Source: UBA11475 sp902486425
GTDB lineage: Bacteria > Bacillota > Clostridia > Christensenellales > Borkfalkiaceae
DNA length: 64,000 bases
Reading direction: 5' to 3'
NCBI GenBank assembly: GCA_902486425.1
Contig: CABTOK010000007.1
Location: 124,001 to 188,000 of the forward strand
Shown here one piece after another: positions 16,786 to 26,054 of this stretch; the first letter of the stretch is position 1, and every line of letters begins with the position of its first letter. A model generated the notes under the pieces. That model made no database searches. It saw only the letters and a program-made list of their open reading frames with translations, and was not told the origin of the DNA. The translations under genes and the position numbers were made by a program.

Positions 16786-17953
16786 CAAAACCAACGTTTT
16801 AAGCGACGTGCTTTTAATGGTGATTACCTGTATCGCCGTCGCCGCAACATACCTTTTCGCGGTGAAGGTCGAAAATATCCCCGGTTTTTCGTGGGCGACG
16901 CTTATTTCGATGCCGATAGCCGTAGTACTGAACACCGTTTTTCACGAAGCGGCTCATATGATCGTCGGCGCGGCGAACGGGTTCAGAACGATTTCGGTAA
17001 GATTTTTATGGTTCAGATTTTATAAGGAAGGCGGCAGGACGAAATTCGCTCTTACCGGTGCTTTCGATCAGATAGGGGAGGCCGAAATTATCCCCGTAAA
17101 GAAAGAAAATATCGAAAAACGCTATAAAAAGGTTGCGTTATCCGGCATAATCGCGAATGCAATTCTCGCATGCGTTTATCTGGGTTTAGCCTTTTTATGG
17201 GGTAAAACGTGGTTCGAAGGGGGCTGGCTTTTCGCACTTACGGCGTTCGGGTTTCCGATCTCGGTTTATTACGTTCTTTCAAACGCTCTTCCCATGAGCC
17301 TTGATCTTGTAAGAAACGACGGGGCGATACTGAAAGGCATAAAACTGAGCGACGACGTAACAAAAGTCATGTTCTCGCTCATGAACGTTCACGCAGAACT
17401 TTACCTCGGCAAATCTCCTGCGGAAATAGATAAAAAATATTACTTTGATGTGCCTCAGCTTCCGGAAGACGAACCGTTTTTTACGGTGCTTCTGAATAAT
17501 CGCTACTACTATTATCTCGACGCGGGCGATACCGAAAACGCGATAAAAACCGCCGAAAGAATAGAAAGTCTTACGGGGTATATGAGCAAGAGTTATCTTA
17601 AGGAAACCCGTATAGACGAACTGTACAACTGCTGCGTTTTAACAAAAGACTTCAAAAAAGCCGACGATATAACCGAAGACTACGAAAAGTATCTGAATAA
17701 AGTAAGTTCGGTGAAAAATCTCCGTGCGAAGGCTGCTTACGCCGCGTACGTGTTAAAAGACAAAACGCTCGCGGAGCATATTTATTACGGCGCCGAAGAC
17801 GCTTTGACCGCTTATCCCGTCGAAGGTCTTAAAAAGCTTGAAGAAAAGCTCTTAAAAGGCATAAAGGAAGAAATAGATTCGCTTCCCGAAACGGAAGAAG
17901 AGGCAAAAGAAGCGGACGAAAATTCTACCGAAACGACCGGAACCGATAAATAA
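16778..17953 (+). CDS. Membrane protein with HExxH motif, M50-like putative metalloprotease
   Basis: 391 residues. Helices lie at about 7-28 and 40-60, the latter running into HEAAHMIVGAANG, an HExxH zinc motif inside a membrane segment as in site-2 proteases. More spans follow (about 122-140, 150-170). NALPMSLDLVRNDGA could serve as the M50 third-ligand segment (NPxDG-like, here LVRNDG). The C-terminal half is soluble, helical and acidic (EETEEEAKEADENSTETT end), possibly TPR-like. It overlaps ppx by eight bases. Substrate unknown; it could also be an inactive relative. Confidence 0.6.
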   Translation: MNNKTNVLSDVLLMVITCIAVAATYLFAVKVENIPGFSWATLISMPIAVVLNTVFHEAAHMIVGAANGFRTISVRFLWFRFYKEGGRTKFALTGAFDQIGEAEIIPVKKENIEKRYKKVALSGIIANAILACVYLGLAFLWGKTWFEGGWLFALTAFGFPISVYYVLSNALPMSLDLVRNDGAILKGIKLSDDVTKVMFSLMNVHAELYLGKSPAEIDKKYYFDVPQLPEDEPFFTVLLNNRYYYYLDAGDTENAIKTAERIESLTGYMSKSYLKETRIDELYNCCVLTKDFKKADDITEDYEKYLNKVSSVKNLRAKAAYAAYVLKDKTLAEHIYYGAEDALTAYPVEGLKKLEEKLLKGIKEEIDSLPETEEEAKEADENSTETTGTDK

Positions 17954-17975
17954 AAAAAGAATAAAAATAACCATA

Positions 17976-18003
17976 AAAGCCGCCCTTAAAAGGCGGCTTT
18001 TTT
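17976..18003 (+). terminator. Terminator before gyrB
   Basis: AAAGCCGCC (17976-17984) pairs with GGCGGCTTT (17992-18000), then TTT. Confidence 0.88.
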
Positions 18004-18065
18004 ACGCCAAAAACTATACATATTATATTATAATAAATATATATAATAAAAGCCGCAAAAAGGGC

Positions 18066-18094
18066 TTGTAATTCGCAAAAAAATGTGGTATAAT
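18066..18094 (+). promoter_or_regulatory. gyrB promoter with extended -10
   Basis: TTGTAA (18066-18071), 17-bp spacer, TATAAT (18089-18094) preceded by TGG, an extended -10 element. Confidence 0.82.
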
Positions 18095-18118
18095 TTTATC
18101 AATATAAATATTGATAAA
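18095..18118. repeat. 10-bp perfect palindrome at the gyrB transcription start
   Basis: TTTATCAATA (18095-18104), TAAA, TATTGATAAA (18109-18118). It abuts the -10 box and spans the predicted +1, so it could be an operator or a leader hairpin. No T-run or other terminator feature. Confidence 0.6.
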
Positions 18119-18150
18119 AAATTTTCGGATTTTTTATACGGAGATTTATT

Positions 18151-20064
18151 ATGGAAGAAAACAAAGTCAACACAAATTACGGCGAATCCCAGATTCAGGT
18201 TCTCGAAGGTCTCGACCCCGTAAGAAAGCGTCCCGGCATGTACATCGGCTCGACGGACGAAAGGGGACTTCATCACCTTGTTCAGGAAATAGTGGACAAC
18301 TCTATCGACGAAGCTTTGTCGGGCTATTGCAATACCATCGAGGTTATAATAAATAAGGACGGTTCCTGTACGGTAAAGGACAACGGCAGAGGCATTCCCA
18401 CGGCGATTCACCATACCGAAAAGATTTCCGCGGTAGAAGTCGTTCTTACAAAGCTCCATGCGGGCGGCAAATTCGGCGGCGGCGGATATAAAATTTCGGG
18501 CGGACTTCACGGCGTAGGTCTTTCGGTAGTAAACGCGCTTTCCGAATGGCTGGAAGTCGAAGTTTTCCAGAACGGCAATCATTATAAACAGGTTTATAAC
18601 AGGGGGATTCCGCAGGCTCCGTTAAAAATTATAGGAACGGCGGATTTCACCGGCACCTGGGTAACCTTTATGCCCGATGCCGAAATTTTCGAGACGACGA
18701 TTTTCGATTACGACAATATTAAAACGAGGCTTCGCGAACTTGCGTATCTGAACAAAGGTCTTACCATAAAGATTTCGGACGAAAGAGAAGGCAAGCAAAG
18801 AAGCGACACCTTTATTTACGAAGGCGGTATCGCTCACTTTGTCGAAGACCTTAACAAAAACGCCGAAACGCTTTTGCCTAAGCCGATCTATTTCGACGAA
18901 TTTTTCGGCGACAACGAGGTTGAAGTCGCTCTTCAGTACAACGACGGTTACAGCGAAACGATTTTCGCGTTTGCAAACAACATCAACACCGAAGAGGGCG
19001 GCACCCATCTCGAAGGTTTCCGTTCGTCGCTTACAAAAATAATAAACGACGCAGGCAAAAAGCTCAATATATTGAAGGGCGAAGAAAAGGTATCGGGCGA
19101 TGACGTAAGAGAAGGTCTTACGGCGGTCGTATCGGTTAAACTTACCGATCCTCAGTTCGAAGGTCAGACAAAAACAAAACTCGGCAACTCGTGCATGAAG
19201 GGTTACGTAAGCAAGGCTATGACCGAACATCTCGGCTCGTATCTCGAAGAAAACCCGAACGTCGCAAAAGAACTTTTAATGAAGTGTCTCACCGCACAAC
19301 GCGCGCGTGAGGCTGCTAGACAGGCGAGAGAAAATACGAGAAGAAAGGGCGTTCTGGAATCGACCACTCTTCCCGGTAAACTCGCCGACTGTTCCGAAAA
19401 GAACCCCGAACTTTGCGAAATTTTCATTGTCGAAGGCGACTCCGCAGGTGGATCCGCAAAGAGCGGAAGAGACAGACGCTTCCAGGCGATATTGCCTTTA
19501 AGAGGTAAGATCTTAAACGTCGAAAAGGCAAGAATAAACAGAGTACTCGAAAACGAAGAAATAAAAGCTATGATAACCGCATTCGGCGGGGGTATGAAAG
19601 AAGATTTCGATATCACCAGGATAAGATACGACAGAGTCATCTGCATGTCCGATGCCGATGTAGACGGATCGCATATCAGAATATTATTGCTCACGTTCTT
19701 CTATAGATTCATGAGACCGCTCGTAGAGCAGGGACACGTTTATATCGCTCAGCCGCCCCTTTACAAGGCGACCAAGGGCAAGACCGAAAAGTACCTTTAC
19801 TCGGACGACGAACTTAAAGCGTATCTTGCCGAAGCCGGCAAGTGCGACGTACAGCGTTATAAAGGTCTCGGCGAAATGGATCCCGAACAGCTTTGGGAAA
19901 CGACGATGAATCCCGAAACAAGAACTCTTCTCAAAGTTTCGATAAAAGACGCGGTTGCGGCTAACGACATGTTCACTCTCCTGATGGGTGAAAAGCCCGA
20001 ACTCAGAAGACAGTTCATCGAAGACAACGCCGATATCGTAAAAGAACTCGATCTCGATATTTAA
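18151..20064 (+). CDS. gyrB: DNA gyrase subunit B
   Basis: ATPase subunit of gyrase. The 637 residues have the GHKL ATP site (EIVDNSIDEAL with the catalytic and Mg residues, DNGRGIP, GGLHGVGLSVVNAL), a transducer domain, and the TOPRIM block IVEGDSAGGSAKSGRDRRFQAILPLRGKILNVEKA (about 424 onward) with DADVDGSHIRILLLTFFYR. The C-terminus GLGEMDPEQLWETTMNP is intact. The gyrA ribosome site overlaps its stop codon. Confidence 0.97.
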   Translation: MEENKVNTNYGESQIQVLEGLDPVRKRPGMYIGSTDERGLHHLVQEIVDNSIDEALSGYCNTIEVIINKDGSCTVKDNGRGIPTAIHHTEKISAVEVVLTKLHAGGKFGGGGYKISGGLHGVGLSVVNALSEWLEVEVFQNGNHYKQVYNRGIPQAPLKIIGTADFTGTWVTFMPDAEIFETTIFDYDNIKTRLRELAYLNKGLTIKISDEREGKQRSDTFIYEGGIAHFVEDLNKNAETLLPKPIYFDEFFGDNEVEVALQYNDGYSETIFAFANNINTEEGGTHLEGFRSSLTKIINDAGKKLNILKGEEKVSGDDVREGLTAVVSVKLTDPQFEGQTKTKLGNSCMKGYVSKAMTEHLGSYLEENPNVAKELLMKCLTAQRAREAARQARENTRRKGVLESTTLPGKLADCSEKNPELCEIFIVEGDSAGGSAKSGRDRRFQAILPLRGKILNVEKARINRVLENEEIKAMITAFGGGMKEDFDITRIRYDRVICMSDADVDGSHIRILLLTFFYRFMRPLVEQGHVYIAQPPLYKATKGKTEKYLYSDDELKAYLAEAGKCDVQRYKGLGEMDPEQLWETTMNPETRTLLKVSIKDAVAANDMFTLLMGEKPELRRQFIEDNADIVKELDLDI

Positions 20065-20075
20065 GGAGGTAAATC

Positions 20076-22730
20076 ATGGCTAAAAAAGAAGCAAGCCCCG
20101 AGCTGACCGCCGAATTTAAAAACACTCTGGCAAAAACCAATATCATAAACGTAGAAGTAGAAGACGAACTCCGTAAATCGTTCATGGCGTACGCCATGGC
20201 GGTTAACGTATCGAGAGCTATTCCGGACGTAAGAGACGGTCTCAAACCCGTTCACAGAAGAATTTTATACTCCATGCACGAGTTAGGTCTTACCTACGAT
20301 AAAGCTTTCAGAAAATGCGCCAAAATCGTCGGCGACGTTTTAGGTAAATATCACCCGCACGGCGACAGTTCGGTTTACGACGCGCTCGTTCGTCTTGCGC
20401 AGGACTTTTCGATAAACTTCCCGCTCGTGGACGGACACGGCAACTTCGGCTCCGTCGACGGCGATCCCGCGGCTGCTTACCGTTATACCGAAGCGAGACT
20501 CAGCAAACTTTCGGAAGAAATGCTTCGCGAAATCGAAAAAAACACCGTAGACTTTTATCCGAACTTCGACGACACGGCTATGCAGCCCGTCGTTTTGCCT
20601 TCGAGATTCCCGAACGTCCTGGTTAACGGCGCGGACGGTATCGCGGTAGGTATGGCGACTAATATTCCGCCGCACAACTTAGCGGAATGTATCGACGCGT
20701 GCGTGGCTTTACTCGATAATCCCGAACTCACCGTAGAAGATCTTATGAATTACGTTCCCGCGCCGGACTTCCCGACGGGAGCCGTTATCATGGGCAGAGC
20801 GGGCATAAGAGAAGCGTACAGAACGGGAAGAGGCGGTCTTGTTTTAAGAGCCAAAACCGAAATCGAAGAATTCGCGAACGGCACGAGAGAAAGAATCGTA
20901 GTACACGAAATACCGTATCAGGTCAATAAAGCTCTTCTTATAAAGGCGATAGCGGATCTTGTAAGAGATAAGAGAATAGAGGGTATTTCGGACATCAAGG
21001 ACGAGTCGGACAGACACGGTATGCGTATCGTCATCGACGTTAAAAAGGATGCGAATCCGCAGGTCGTACTCAATACGTTGTTCAAACACACCAACCTTCA
21101 GGTCAAGATCGGCATCATAATGCTCGTTCTCGTGGACGGCGAACCCAAGGTATGCGGTCTTAAAGAAATACTCGAAAGCTACTTGAAGCACCAGATCGAA
21201 GTAATCGAACGTCGTACCAGATACGATCTCGACAAAACTCTCGAAAGAGAACATATAGTAAAAGGTCTCGTAATAGCTCTCGCGAACATCGACGAAGTAA
21301 TTGCCGTTATAAGAAATTCCAAAGATAAATTCGAAGCGGCGGCAAAACTTATCGAAAAGTTCGAACTCTCCGACAAGCAGGCTAACGCGATACTCGAAAT
21401 GAGACTTCAGAGACTTACTTCGCTCGAAGTAGAAAAACTTAAAGAGGAGCTCGTTCAGCTCGATCTTACCATAAAAGATTTGCAGGATATTCTCGCAAAA
21501 CCCGAAAGAGTAAGAGAAATAGTAAAGACCGAAATGCTTGAAATAAAGGCGAAGTATCCTTCTCCCAGAAAGTCCGAACTCTCGTACGACTACGGCGAAA
21601 TAGATATAGCCGACCTTATCGAAAGAGAAGATATCGTCATCTCGATGACTCACTTAGGCTACGTTAAACGTATGCCCGTTTCGGAATATAAATCGCAGCG
21701 CCGCGGCGGCAAGGGTATAATAGCTCACAAGACCAAAGAAGAAGACTTTGTCGAAAATATGTACGTTTCGTCCACTCACGACGACGTGCTTATGTTCACG
21801 AACTTCGGCAAGGTTTACTCGATGAAGGGTTACGAAATCCCCGAAGCTCAGCGTACCGCAAGGGGCAGAGCGGTAGTCAACCTTATCGACATCGCTCAGG
21901 GCGAAAAGGTAGAATATTTAATCCCGATCTCCGACGAACTGAAAGAAGAATTCAAAGAAAAAGAAGGCACGGACGAAATTCCGTCCATCGTTCTCGCAAC
22001 GAAGAAAGGTCTTATCAAAAAGACGGCCGTTTCGGAATTCGCAAATATCAGAAAGAGCGGTAAGATAGCCATATCCATAACGGAAGGCGACGAGCTTATG
22101 TCGGTAGGACTTCTTCACGGCAACGACGAAATCATTATCGCTTCGCATGAAGGCAAGTGCATAAGATTCAGCGAAAAAGACGTGAGAAGAATGGGCAGAG
22201 ACACGCAGGGCGTAAAGAGTATGGACCTTTCCGCAAGCGACTATATCGTAGATATGCTTGTCGTTAACCCCGATAAAGAAGTTCTCACAGTGTCCGAAAA
22301 CGGCTACGGCAAACGTTCTTCGCTCGATGATTACAGATTGCAGCAGCGTTCCGGAAAGGGTATAAAAGCGGGCGTATTCAACGAACAGACGGGCAAACTC
22401 GCTTCCTTAAAGCAGATTTCCGAAGACGAAGACGTTATGGCGATTGCCGACAACGGAACGATTATAAGAATCCACGGCGACGAAATAAGCAAAATCGGCA
22501 GAGACACCAAGGGCGTAAGAGTCATGAAGCTCGAAGAGGGCAAGATCGTTTCGATAGCGATCACTCCGAGAGAAGAAGACGACCCCGAAACTCCGGAAGG
22601 AACCGAAAACGCCGTAGCCGAAGAAACAGCAAACGGCGAAACTCCCGTTAATGCGGAAGCGACTGCCGAAGTTACCGGAGTATCCGAAGAAACGGTAGAA
22701 AATACCGAAGGATCCGAAGAAAACGAATAA
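20076..22730 (+). CDS. gyrA: DNA gyrase subunit A
   Basis: Cleavage/religation subunit. The quinolone-determining region YHPHGDSSVYDALVRLAQDF is present with the serine of sensitive enzymes. The catalytic Tyr lies in AAAYRYTEARLSK. The GyrA box QRRGGKG is intact (about residue 540), which separates it from ParC. The C-terminal pinwheel is followed by a roughly 50-residue acidic, Glu/Thr-rich tail (EEDDPETPEGTENAVAEET...). Total 884 residues. AAGGAGGT lies eight bases ahead of the ATG, overlapping the gyrB stop. Confidence 0.97.
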   Translation: MAKKEASPELTAEFKNTLAKTNIINVEVEDELRKSFMAYAMAVNVSRAIPDVRDGLKPVHRRILYSMHELGLTYDKAFRKCAKIVGDVLGKYHPHGDSSVYDALVRLAQDFSINFPLVDGHGNFGSVDGDPAAAYRYTEARLSKLSEEMLREIEKNTVDFYPNFDDTAMQPVVLPSRFPNVLVNGADGIAVGMATNIPPHNLAECIDACVALLDNPELTVEDLMNYVPAPDFPTGAVIMGRAGIREAYRTGRGGLVLRAKTEIEEFANGTRERIVVHEIPYQVNKALLIKAIADLVRDKRIEGISDIKDESDRHGMRIVIDVKKDANPQVVLNTLFKHTNLQVKIGIIMLVLVDGEPKVCGLKEILESYLKHQIEVIERRTRYDLDKTLEREHIVKGLVIALANIDEVIAVIRNSKDKFEAAAKLIEKFELSDKQANAILEMRLQRLTSLEVEKLKEELVQLDLTIKDLQDILAKPERVREIVKTEMLEIKAKYPSPRKSELSYDYGEIDIADLIEREDIVISMTHLGYVKRMPVSEYKSQRRGGKGIIAHKTKEEDFVENMYVSSTHDDVLMFTNFGKVYSMKGYEIPEAQRTARGRAVVNLIDIAQGEKVEYLIPISDELKEEFKEKEGTDEIPSIVLATKKGLIKKTAVSEFANIRKSGKIAISITEGDELMSVGLLHGNDEIIIASHEGKCIRFSEKDVRRMGRDTQGVKSMDLSASDYIVDMLVVNPDKEVLTVSENGYGKRSSLDDYRLQQRSGKGIKAGVFNEQTGKLASLKQISEDEDVMAIADNGTIIRIHGDEISKIGRDTKGVRVMKLEEGKIVSIAITPREEDDPETPEGTENAVAEETANGETPVNAEATAEVTGVSEETVENTEGSEENE

Positions 22731-22737
22731 TAAAGTT

Positions 22738-23172
22738 ATGACAGTATTTTTATCTTCGGCGGTCAAAGAACTTCTTGAACGCGGCGAAGTCGAAAAAGCA
22801 AACGTTCTTCTCGGCTTCCCGTATTATATGGAAGGAGTCGTTCTCCACGGCAACGCGGTAGGCGGCAAGTTCGGATATCCGACGGCAAACATAACTCCGC
22901 CCGGATTTTTACCGAAGCCGGGCGTGTACAAGACCGTTACCAGCGTCGGCGACAAAGCCTATAAGGGGCTGACGAACGTCGGTTCGAAGCCTACCTTCGG
23001 AATAGATACCCCGTCGGTAGAAACTACTCTATTGGACTTTGATGGCAATCTTTACGGCAAATTCATAAAGGTAGAATTCTTACGGTATATAAGACCGCTC
23101 AAAAAGTTTTCGGACGGCAAAGAACTCGGCGAGCAGATAAAAAAAGACTTTGTCGAAGCCGCAAAGGATTGA
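22738..23172 (+). CDS. Riboflavin kinase domain protein, RibF without its FAD synthetase half
   Basis: Phosphorylates riboflavin to FMN. At 144 residues it holds only the C-terminal half of the usual roughly 310-residue RibF. The kinase block is complete: MEGVVLHGNAVGGKFGYPTANI, PGVYKT, GLTNVGSKPTFG, VETTLLDFDGNLYGKFIKVEFLRYIRPLKKF. The first 28 residues (SSAVKELLERGEVEKANVLLGFPY) match the linker that ends the FMN adenylyltransferase domain in bifunctional RibF, so the N-terminal domain seems removed by deletion or fission. It starts seven bases after gyrA, probably expressed with it. No FMN riboswitch is visible. Confidence 0.85.
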   Translation: MTVFLSSAVKELLERGEVEKANVLLGFPYYMEGVVLHGNAVGGKFGYPTANITPPGFLPKPGVYKTVTSVGDKAYKGLTNVGSKPTFGIDTPSVETTLLDFDGNLYGKFIKVEFLRYIRPLKKFSDGKELGEQIKKDFVEAAKD

Positions 23173-23234
23173 TTCTTTCAGCGGGTGAACACGTCAGAGG
23201 GTAAAGTAAAGGCAAATCAAATAAAATCAAGCAA

Positions 23235-23263
23235 AAATCCACCGTATGATCGGTGGATTTTTT
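23235..23263 (+). terminator. Terminator after gyrB-gyrA-riboflavin kinase
   Basis: AAATCCACCG (23235-23244), loop TATGAT, CGGTGGATTT (23251-23260), TTT. Perfect 10-bp stem. Confidence 0.9.
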
Positions 23264-23380
23264 ACGCGATAATTAAATAAAATAACCGTAATCCGATAAA
23301 ACCGGACAGGAACGGAAATTATACAGGGGAGAGAGCTGCCGGGTTTAAAAAGCGGCTGCCTGATTTTGAAAAAAATAAAA

Positions 23381-23410
23381 CAAAATAAAAAGGTCGCAAA
23401 AAGCGACCTT
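23381..23410 (-). terminator. Terminator of rpmB (minus strand)
   Basis: AAGGTCGC (23390-23397) and GCGACCTT (23403-23410) form an 8-bp stem. Read on the minus strand it is followed by a T-rich tract (complement of 23380-23389). Confidence 0.85.
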
Positions 23411-23429
23411 AATATTCAATAGTCAAAAA

Positions 23430-23621
23430 TTACGCTCTTTCGACTTTGCCGCTCTTTAAACAACGAGCGCAAACGTATTCGGAAGAAACGGTACCGTCTG
23501 CCTGCTTAACTTTAACTTTCTGTAAGTTAGAATTAAAAGAAACGGGAGTTTTTCTGTTAGAGTGGCTGACAAGGTTACCGGACAACTTGCCCTTACCGCA
23601 AATACTGCAAACTCTGCTCAT
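23430..23621 (-). CDS. rpmB: 50S ribosomal protein bL28
   Basis: The 63-residue small ribosomal protein starts MSRVCSICGKGKLSGNLVSHSNRKT. It keeps the two CxxC pairs (CSIC, CARC) of the zinc-binding form. AGGAGGTG precedes the start on the minus strand. It diverges from asp23-fakA, the same arrangement as rpmB-yloU-yloV in Bacillus. Confidence 0.95.
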   Translation of the reverse strand: MSRVCSICGKGKLSGNLVSHSNRKTPVSFNSNLQKVKVKQADGTVSSEYVCARCLKSGKVERA

Positions 23622-23663
23622 ATTAACACCTCCAAAATAGGTTATATTTTTTCGTACTCAATA

Positions 23664-23692
23664 ACTTTACCATAAAAACAATAAAAAAGCAA
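23664..23692 (-). promoter_or_regulatory. rpmB promoter (minus strand)
   Basis: Reading the minus strand: TTGCTT (23692-23687), 17-bp spacer, TAAAGT (23669-23664) preceded by TGG, an extended -10. Confidence 0.65.
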
Positions 23693-23784
23693 CGGATTTT
23701 TTGCGTATTTTAAAAAAAATAAGTCATTTTTTAATCAAAACAGGGGTAAATAATTATATAAGGACTAAAATGTATTAAAATTTC

Positions 23785-23813
23785 TTGCAAAATGCTTTTA
23801 ATTATTGTATAAT
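23785..23813 (+). promoter_or_regulatory. Promoter for asp23-fakA
   Basis: TTGCAA (23785-23790), 17-bp spacer, TATAAT (23808-23813), 20 bases before the start codon. Confidence 0.82.
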
Positions 23814-23832
23814 TAACGTACAGGAGAGGTTT

Positions 23833-24183
23833 ATGGCAGTTAAAACCAACAACATTTACGGCGTTATATCGATATCCAATTCTACGATCGAAAGCTATGT
23901 AGCCAGGGTAGGACTCGATTCCTACGGGATCGTCGGTTTCGCGCGCCGCGGTTTTCGCGATAAACTCAAAGATCTTATCGTTAAAAATCCTATTCCGGGC
24001 GGCGTTAAGGTAAAAACCAACGGCGACAAAATAGGAATAGACGTCTATATTATAGTAAAATACGGGGTTTCGATTCGCGCGGTTGCGGAAGCATTCAAGG
24101 AATCGATAGAGTATAAGGTAAGTAAATTTTCGGGCATGATAGTAGATTATGTCAACGTAAACGTTGTAGACGTGAGAAGATAA
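23833..24183 (+). CDS. Asp23/Gls24 family envelope stress protein (YloU-like)
   Basis: A 116-residue protein starting at ATG 23833 behind CAGGAGAGG. An in-frame ATG 16 codons earlier coincides with the -35 box and is unlikely. It shows the Asp23 pattern: NNIYGVISISNSTIESYVARVGLDSYGIVGFA, VKVKTNGDKIGIDVYIIVKYGVSIRAVAEAF and a final VDYVNVNVVDVR strand. Members are linked to the membrane and envelope homeostasis. The partner downstream is fakA, as in Bacillus and Staphylococcus. Confidence 0.88.
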   Translation: MAVKTNNIYGVISISNSTIESYVARVGLDSYGIVGFARRGFRDKLKDLIVKNPIPGGVKVKTNGDKIGIDVYIIVKYGVSIRAVAEAFKESIEYKVSKFSGMIVDYVNVNVVDVRR

Positions 24184-24222
24184 GTAATTCCTGTTAATTT
24201 TGATTACAAGGATTATTCTTTT

Positions 24223-25878
24223 ATGATAAAAACGATTAACGGTTCGATGTTTCGCAGCATCGTTAATACCGCGTGTAAACTTTTTGAAATAAATCGAGCT
24301 CAGATAGACTCTTTGAACGTATTCCCGGTTCCCGACGGCGACACCGGCACGAATATGTGCTTTACGATTCAGTCGGCGACCAAAGCTCTCGCCCAGGTTC
24401 AGACAAATAAAATGTCCGACGTCGCCGACGCCGTTTCTAAAGGCTCTTTAAGGGGCGCGAGGGGAAACTCCGGCGTTATTTTATCGCAGATAATGCGCGG
24501 TATGTGCGGCTCTTTGAAGGAATACGACGAAGTCGATACCTGCAAATTCGCAAAAGCTTTGCAGTCTGCTGCGGAAGTTGCTTACGGCGCGGTTTCGGTA
24601 CCCAAAGAAGGAACTATCTTAACCGTTATCAAAATGATTGCGGAGCACGCTCATTCGGTATGGGTAAAGCATAAGGATTTCGAAACTTTTACCGAAGAAC
24701 TTATCAAAAAAGGCAACGAAGCGGTAGAAATCACACCCACGCTTTTACCCGTTCTCGCAAAAGCAGGCGTTGTTGACGCCGGCGGAAAGGGACTTATGAA
24801 CTTTTTCGAAGGCATGCTTAAAGCTCTCCGCGGCGAAACCGTAGAAGGCGAAGAGGTTTCCGCCGAAGCGATGAAGCCCGTTTCTTTATCCGCGGCAAAC
24901 GATATGGGAATAAGCGCGGAACACGCCGATCTTTTCGCTTTAGGCGATATAGAATTTGCTTACTGTACCGAATTTTTTATTATAAACATCAAAAAGAAAA
25001 CAACTCTCGCCGATATCGAAAAGCTAAGGGCTTCCCTTATGAATATAGGCGATTGCGTAATAGTTATAGGCGACCTTGAATTCATTAAGGTACACGTTCA
25101 TACCAACAAACCCGGCAGAGCTTTGAGTATGGCTCTCGAACTCGGCGAACTCGATAAAATCAAGATCGAAAACATGCTCGAAGAGAACAGAGAATTCAAA
25201 AAGAAGTACGAAGCCGAAAAGAAGGAAATCGGCATGCTTGCCATTTCTTCGGGCGACGGCATCTCGAATATCTTTAAAGATCTTTTAGTCGACGGTATTT
25301 TAGAAGGCGGTCAGTCGATGAATCCTTCCGCAGACGACATAGCGACCGCAGCAAAGCGTATAAATGCCGATAACATCATTATTTTCCCGAACAACAAGAA
25401 CATAATTCTTGCGGCGGAACAGGCAAAGAGCCTTGTAGAAAATAAAAAACTGCACGTTATTCCGACAAAGAGCATACCGCAGGGGTTCTCGGCGGCGATG
25501 TGCTTCAATCCCGAACTCTCGGTTGAAGAAAATTACGCCAACATGACTCACGCTATCGATACGGTAACGGACGCAAGCATTACTTACGCGGCGAAGAATT
25601 CTAAAATGAACGGCTTCAGCATCAAGGCTAACGACATAATCGGTCTCGATAACAAGCGTATCCTTGCCAAGGGCAACAATATAGACGACGTTGCGGTAAA
25701 ACTTATCGACAAACTCCGCACGTCGGAAGAAATAATAACCCTTTACTACGGGGCGGAAGTCAGACAAGAAGACGCCGAAGCGTTGCAAGCCCGCGTTCAG
25801 GAACTCTATCCCGATTGCGACGTTCAGCTTAATTACGGCGGTCAGCCTATCTATTTCTACTTTATCTCTTTGGAATAA
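24223..25878 (+). CDS. DAK-domain fatty acid kinase-like protein (FakA/YloV)
   Basis: A 551-residue relative of FakA, the ATP-binding subunit that phosphorylates exogenous fatty acids with a DegV-family (FakB) carrier. The N-terminal DAK2-type domain has FPVPDGDTGTNM (nucleotide/Mg aspartates) and LRGARGNSGVILSQIMRG. A middle domain (about 225-320) and a DegV-like C-terminal domain (GDGISNIFKDL, FPNNKNIILAAEQAK, SIPQGFSAAMCFNPE) follow. No fakB is in the window. asp23-fakA-recG order supports orthology to yloV. Confidence 0.88.
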   Translation: MIKTINGSMFRSIVNTACKLFEINRAQIDSLNVFPVPDGDTGTNMCFTIQSATKALAQVQTNKMSDVADAVSKGSLRGARGNSGVILSQIMRGMCGSLKEYDEVDTCKFAKALQSAAEVAYGAVSVPKEGTILTVIKMIAEHAHSVWVKHKDFETFTEELIKKGNEAVEITPTLLPVLAKAGVVDAGGKGLMNFFEGMLKALRGETVEGEEVSAEAMKPVSLSAANDMGISAEHADLFALGDIEFAYCTEFFIINIKKKTTLADIEKLRASLMNIGDCVIVIGDLEFIKVHVHTNKPGRALSMALELGELDKIKIENMLEENREFKKKYEAEKKEIGMLAISSGDGISNIFKDLLVDGILEGGQSMNPSADDIATAAKRINADNIIIFPNNKNIILAAEQAKSLVENKKLHVIPTKSIPQGFSAAMCFNPELSVEENYANMTHAIDTVTDASITYAAKNSKMNGFSIKANDIIGLDNKRILAKGNNIDDVAVKLIDKLRTSEEIITLYYGAEVRQEDAEALQARVQELYPDCDVQLNYGGQPIYFYFISLE

Positions 25879-25956
25879 TTTTTACGTTTTACGGCAAAAA
25901 TTTTCTTAAAATTCCAAAGAAAACAAGAACAAAAAATAATAACGAATATATTTAAT

Positions 25957-25982
25957 AAAAGCGGGAACAAAATCCCGCTTTT
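25957..25982 (+). terminator. Terminator after fakA
   Basis: AAAAGCGGGA (25957-25966), loop ACAAAA, TCCCGCTTTT (25973-25982). Perfect 10-bp stem. Confidence 0.88.
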
Positions 25983-26054
25983 ATGTTTAATAAATAAGTT
26001 TATATAGCAAAATCATCAGTAAAAATCTGATAAAATATAATATAGAGAGCGTAT

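Noticed and set aside
20844..21653. 269-codon minus-strand open frame
   Set aside because: Antisense inside gyrA, aromatic-rich shadow with no ribosome site or family features.
23182..23215. GGTGAACACGTCAG reminiscent of part of the SRP RNA
   Set aside because: The conserved GGTCCGGAAGGAAGCAGCC core and flanking stem are absent.
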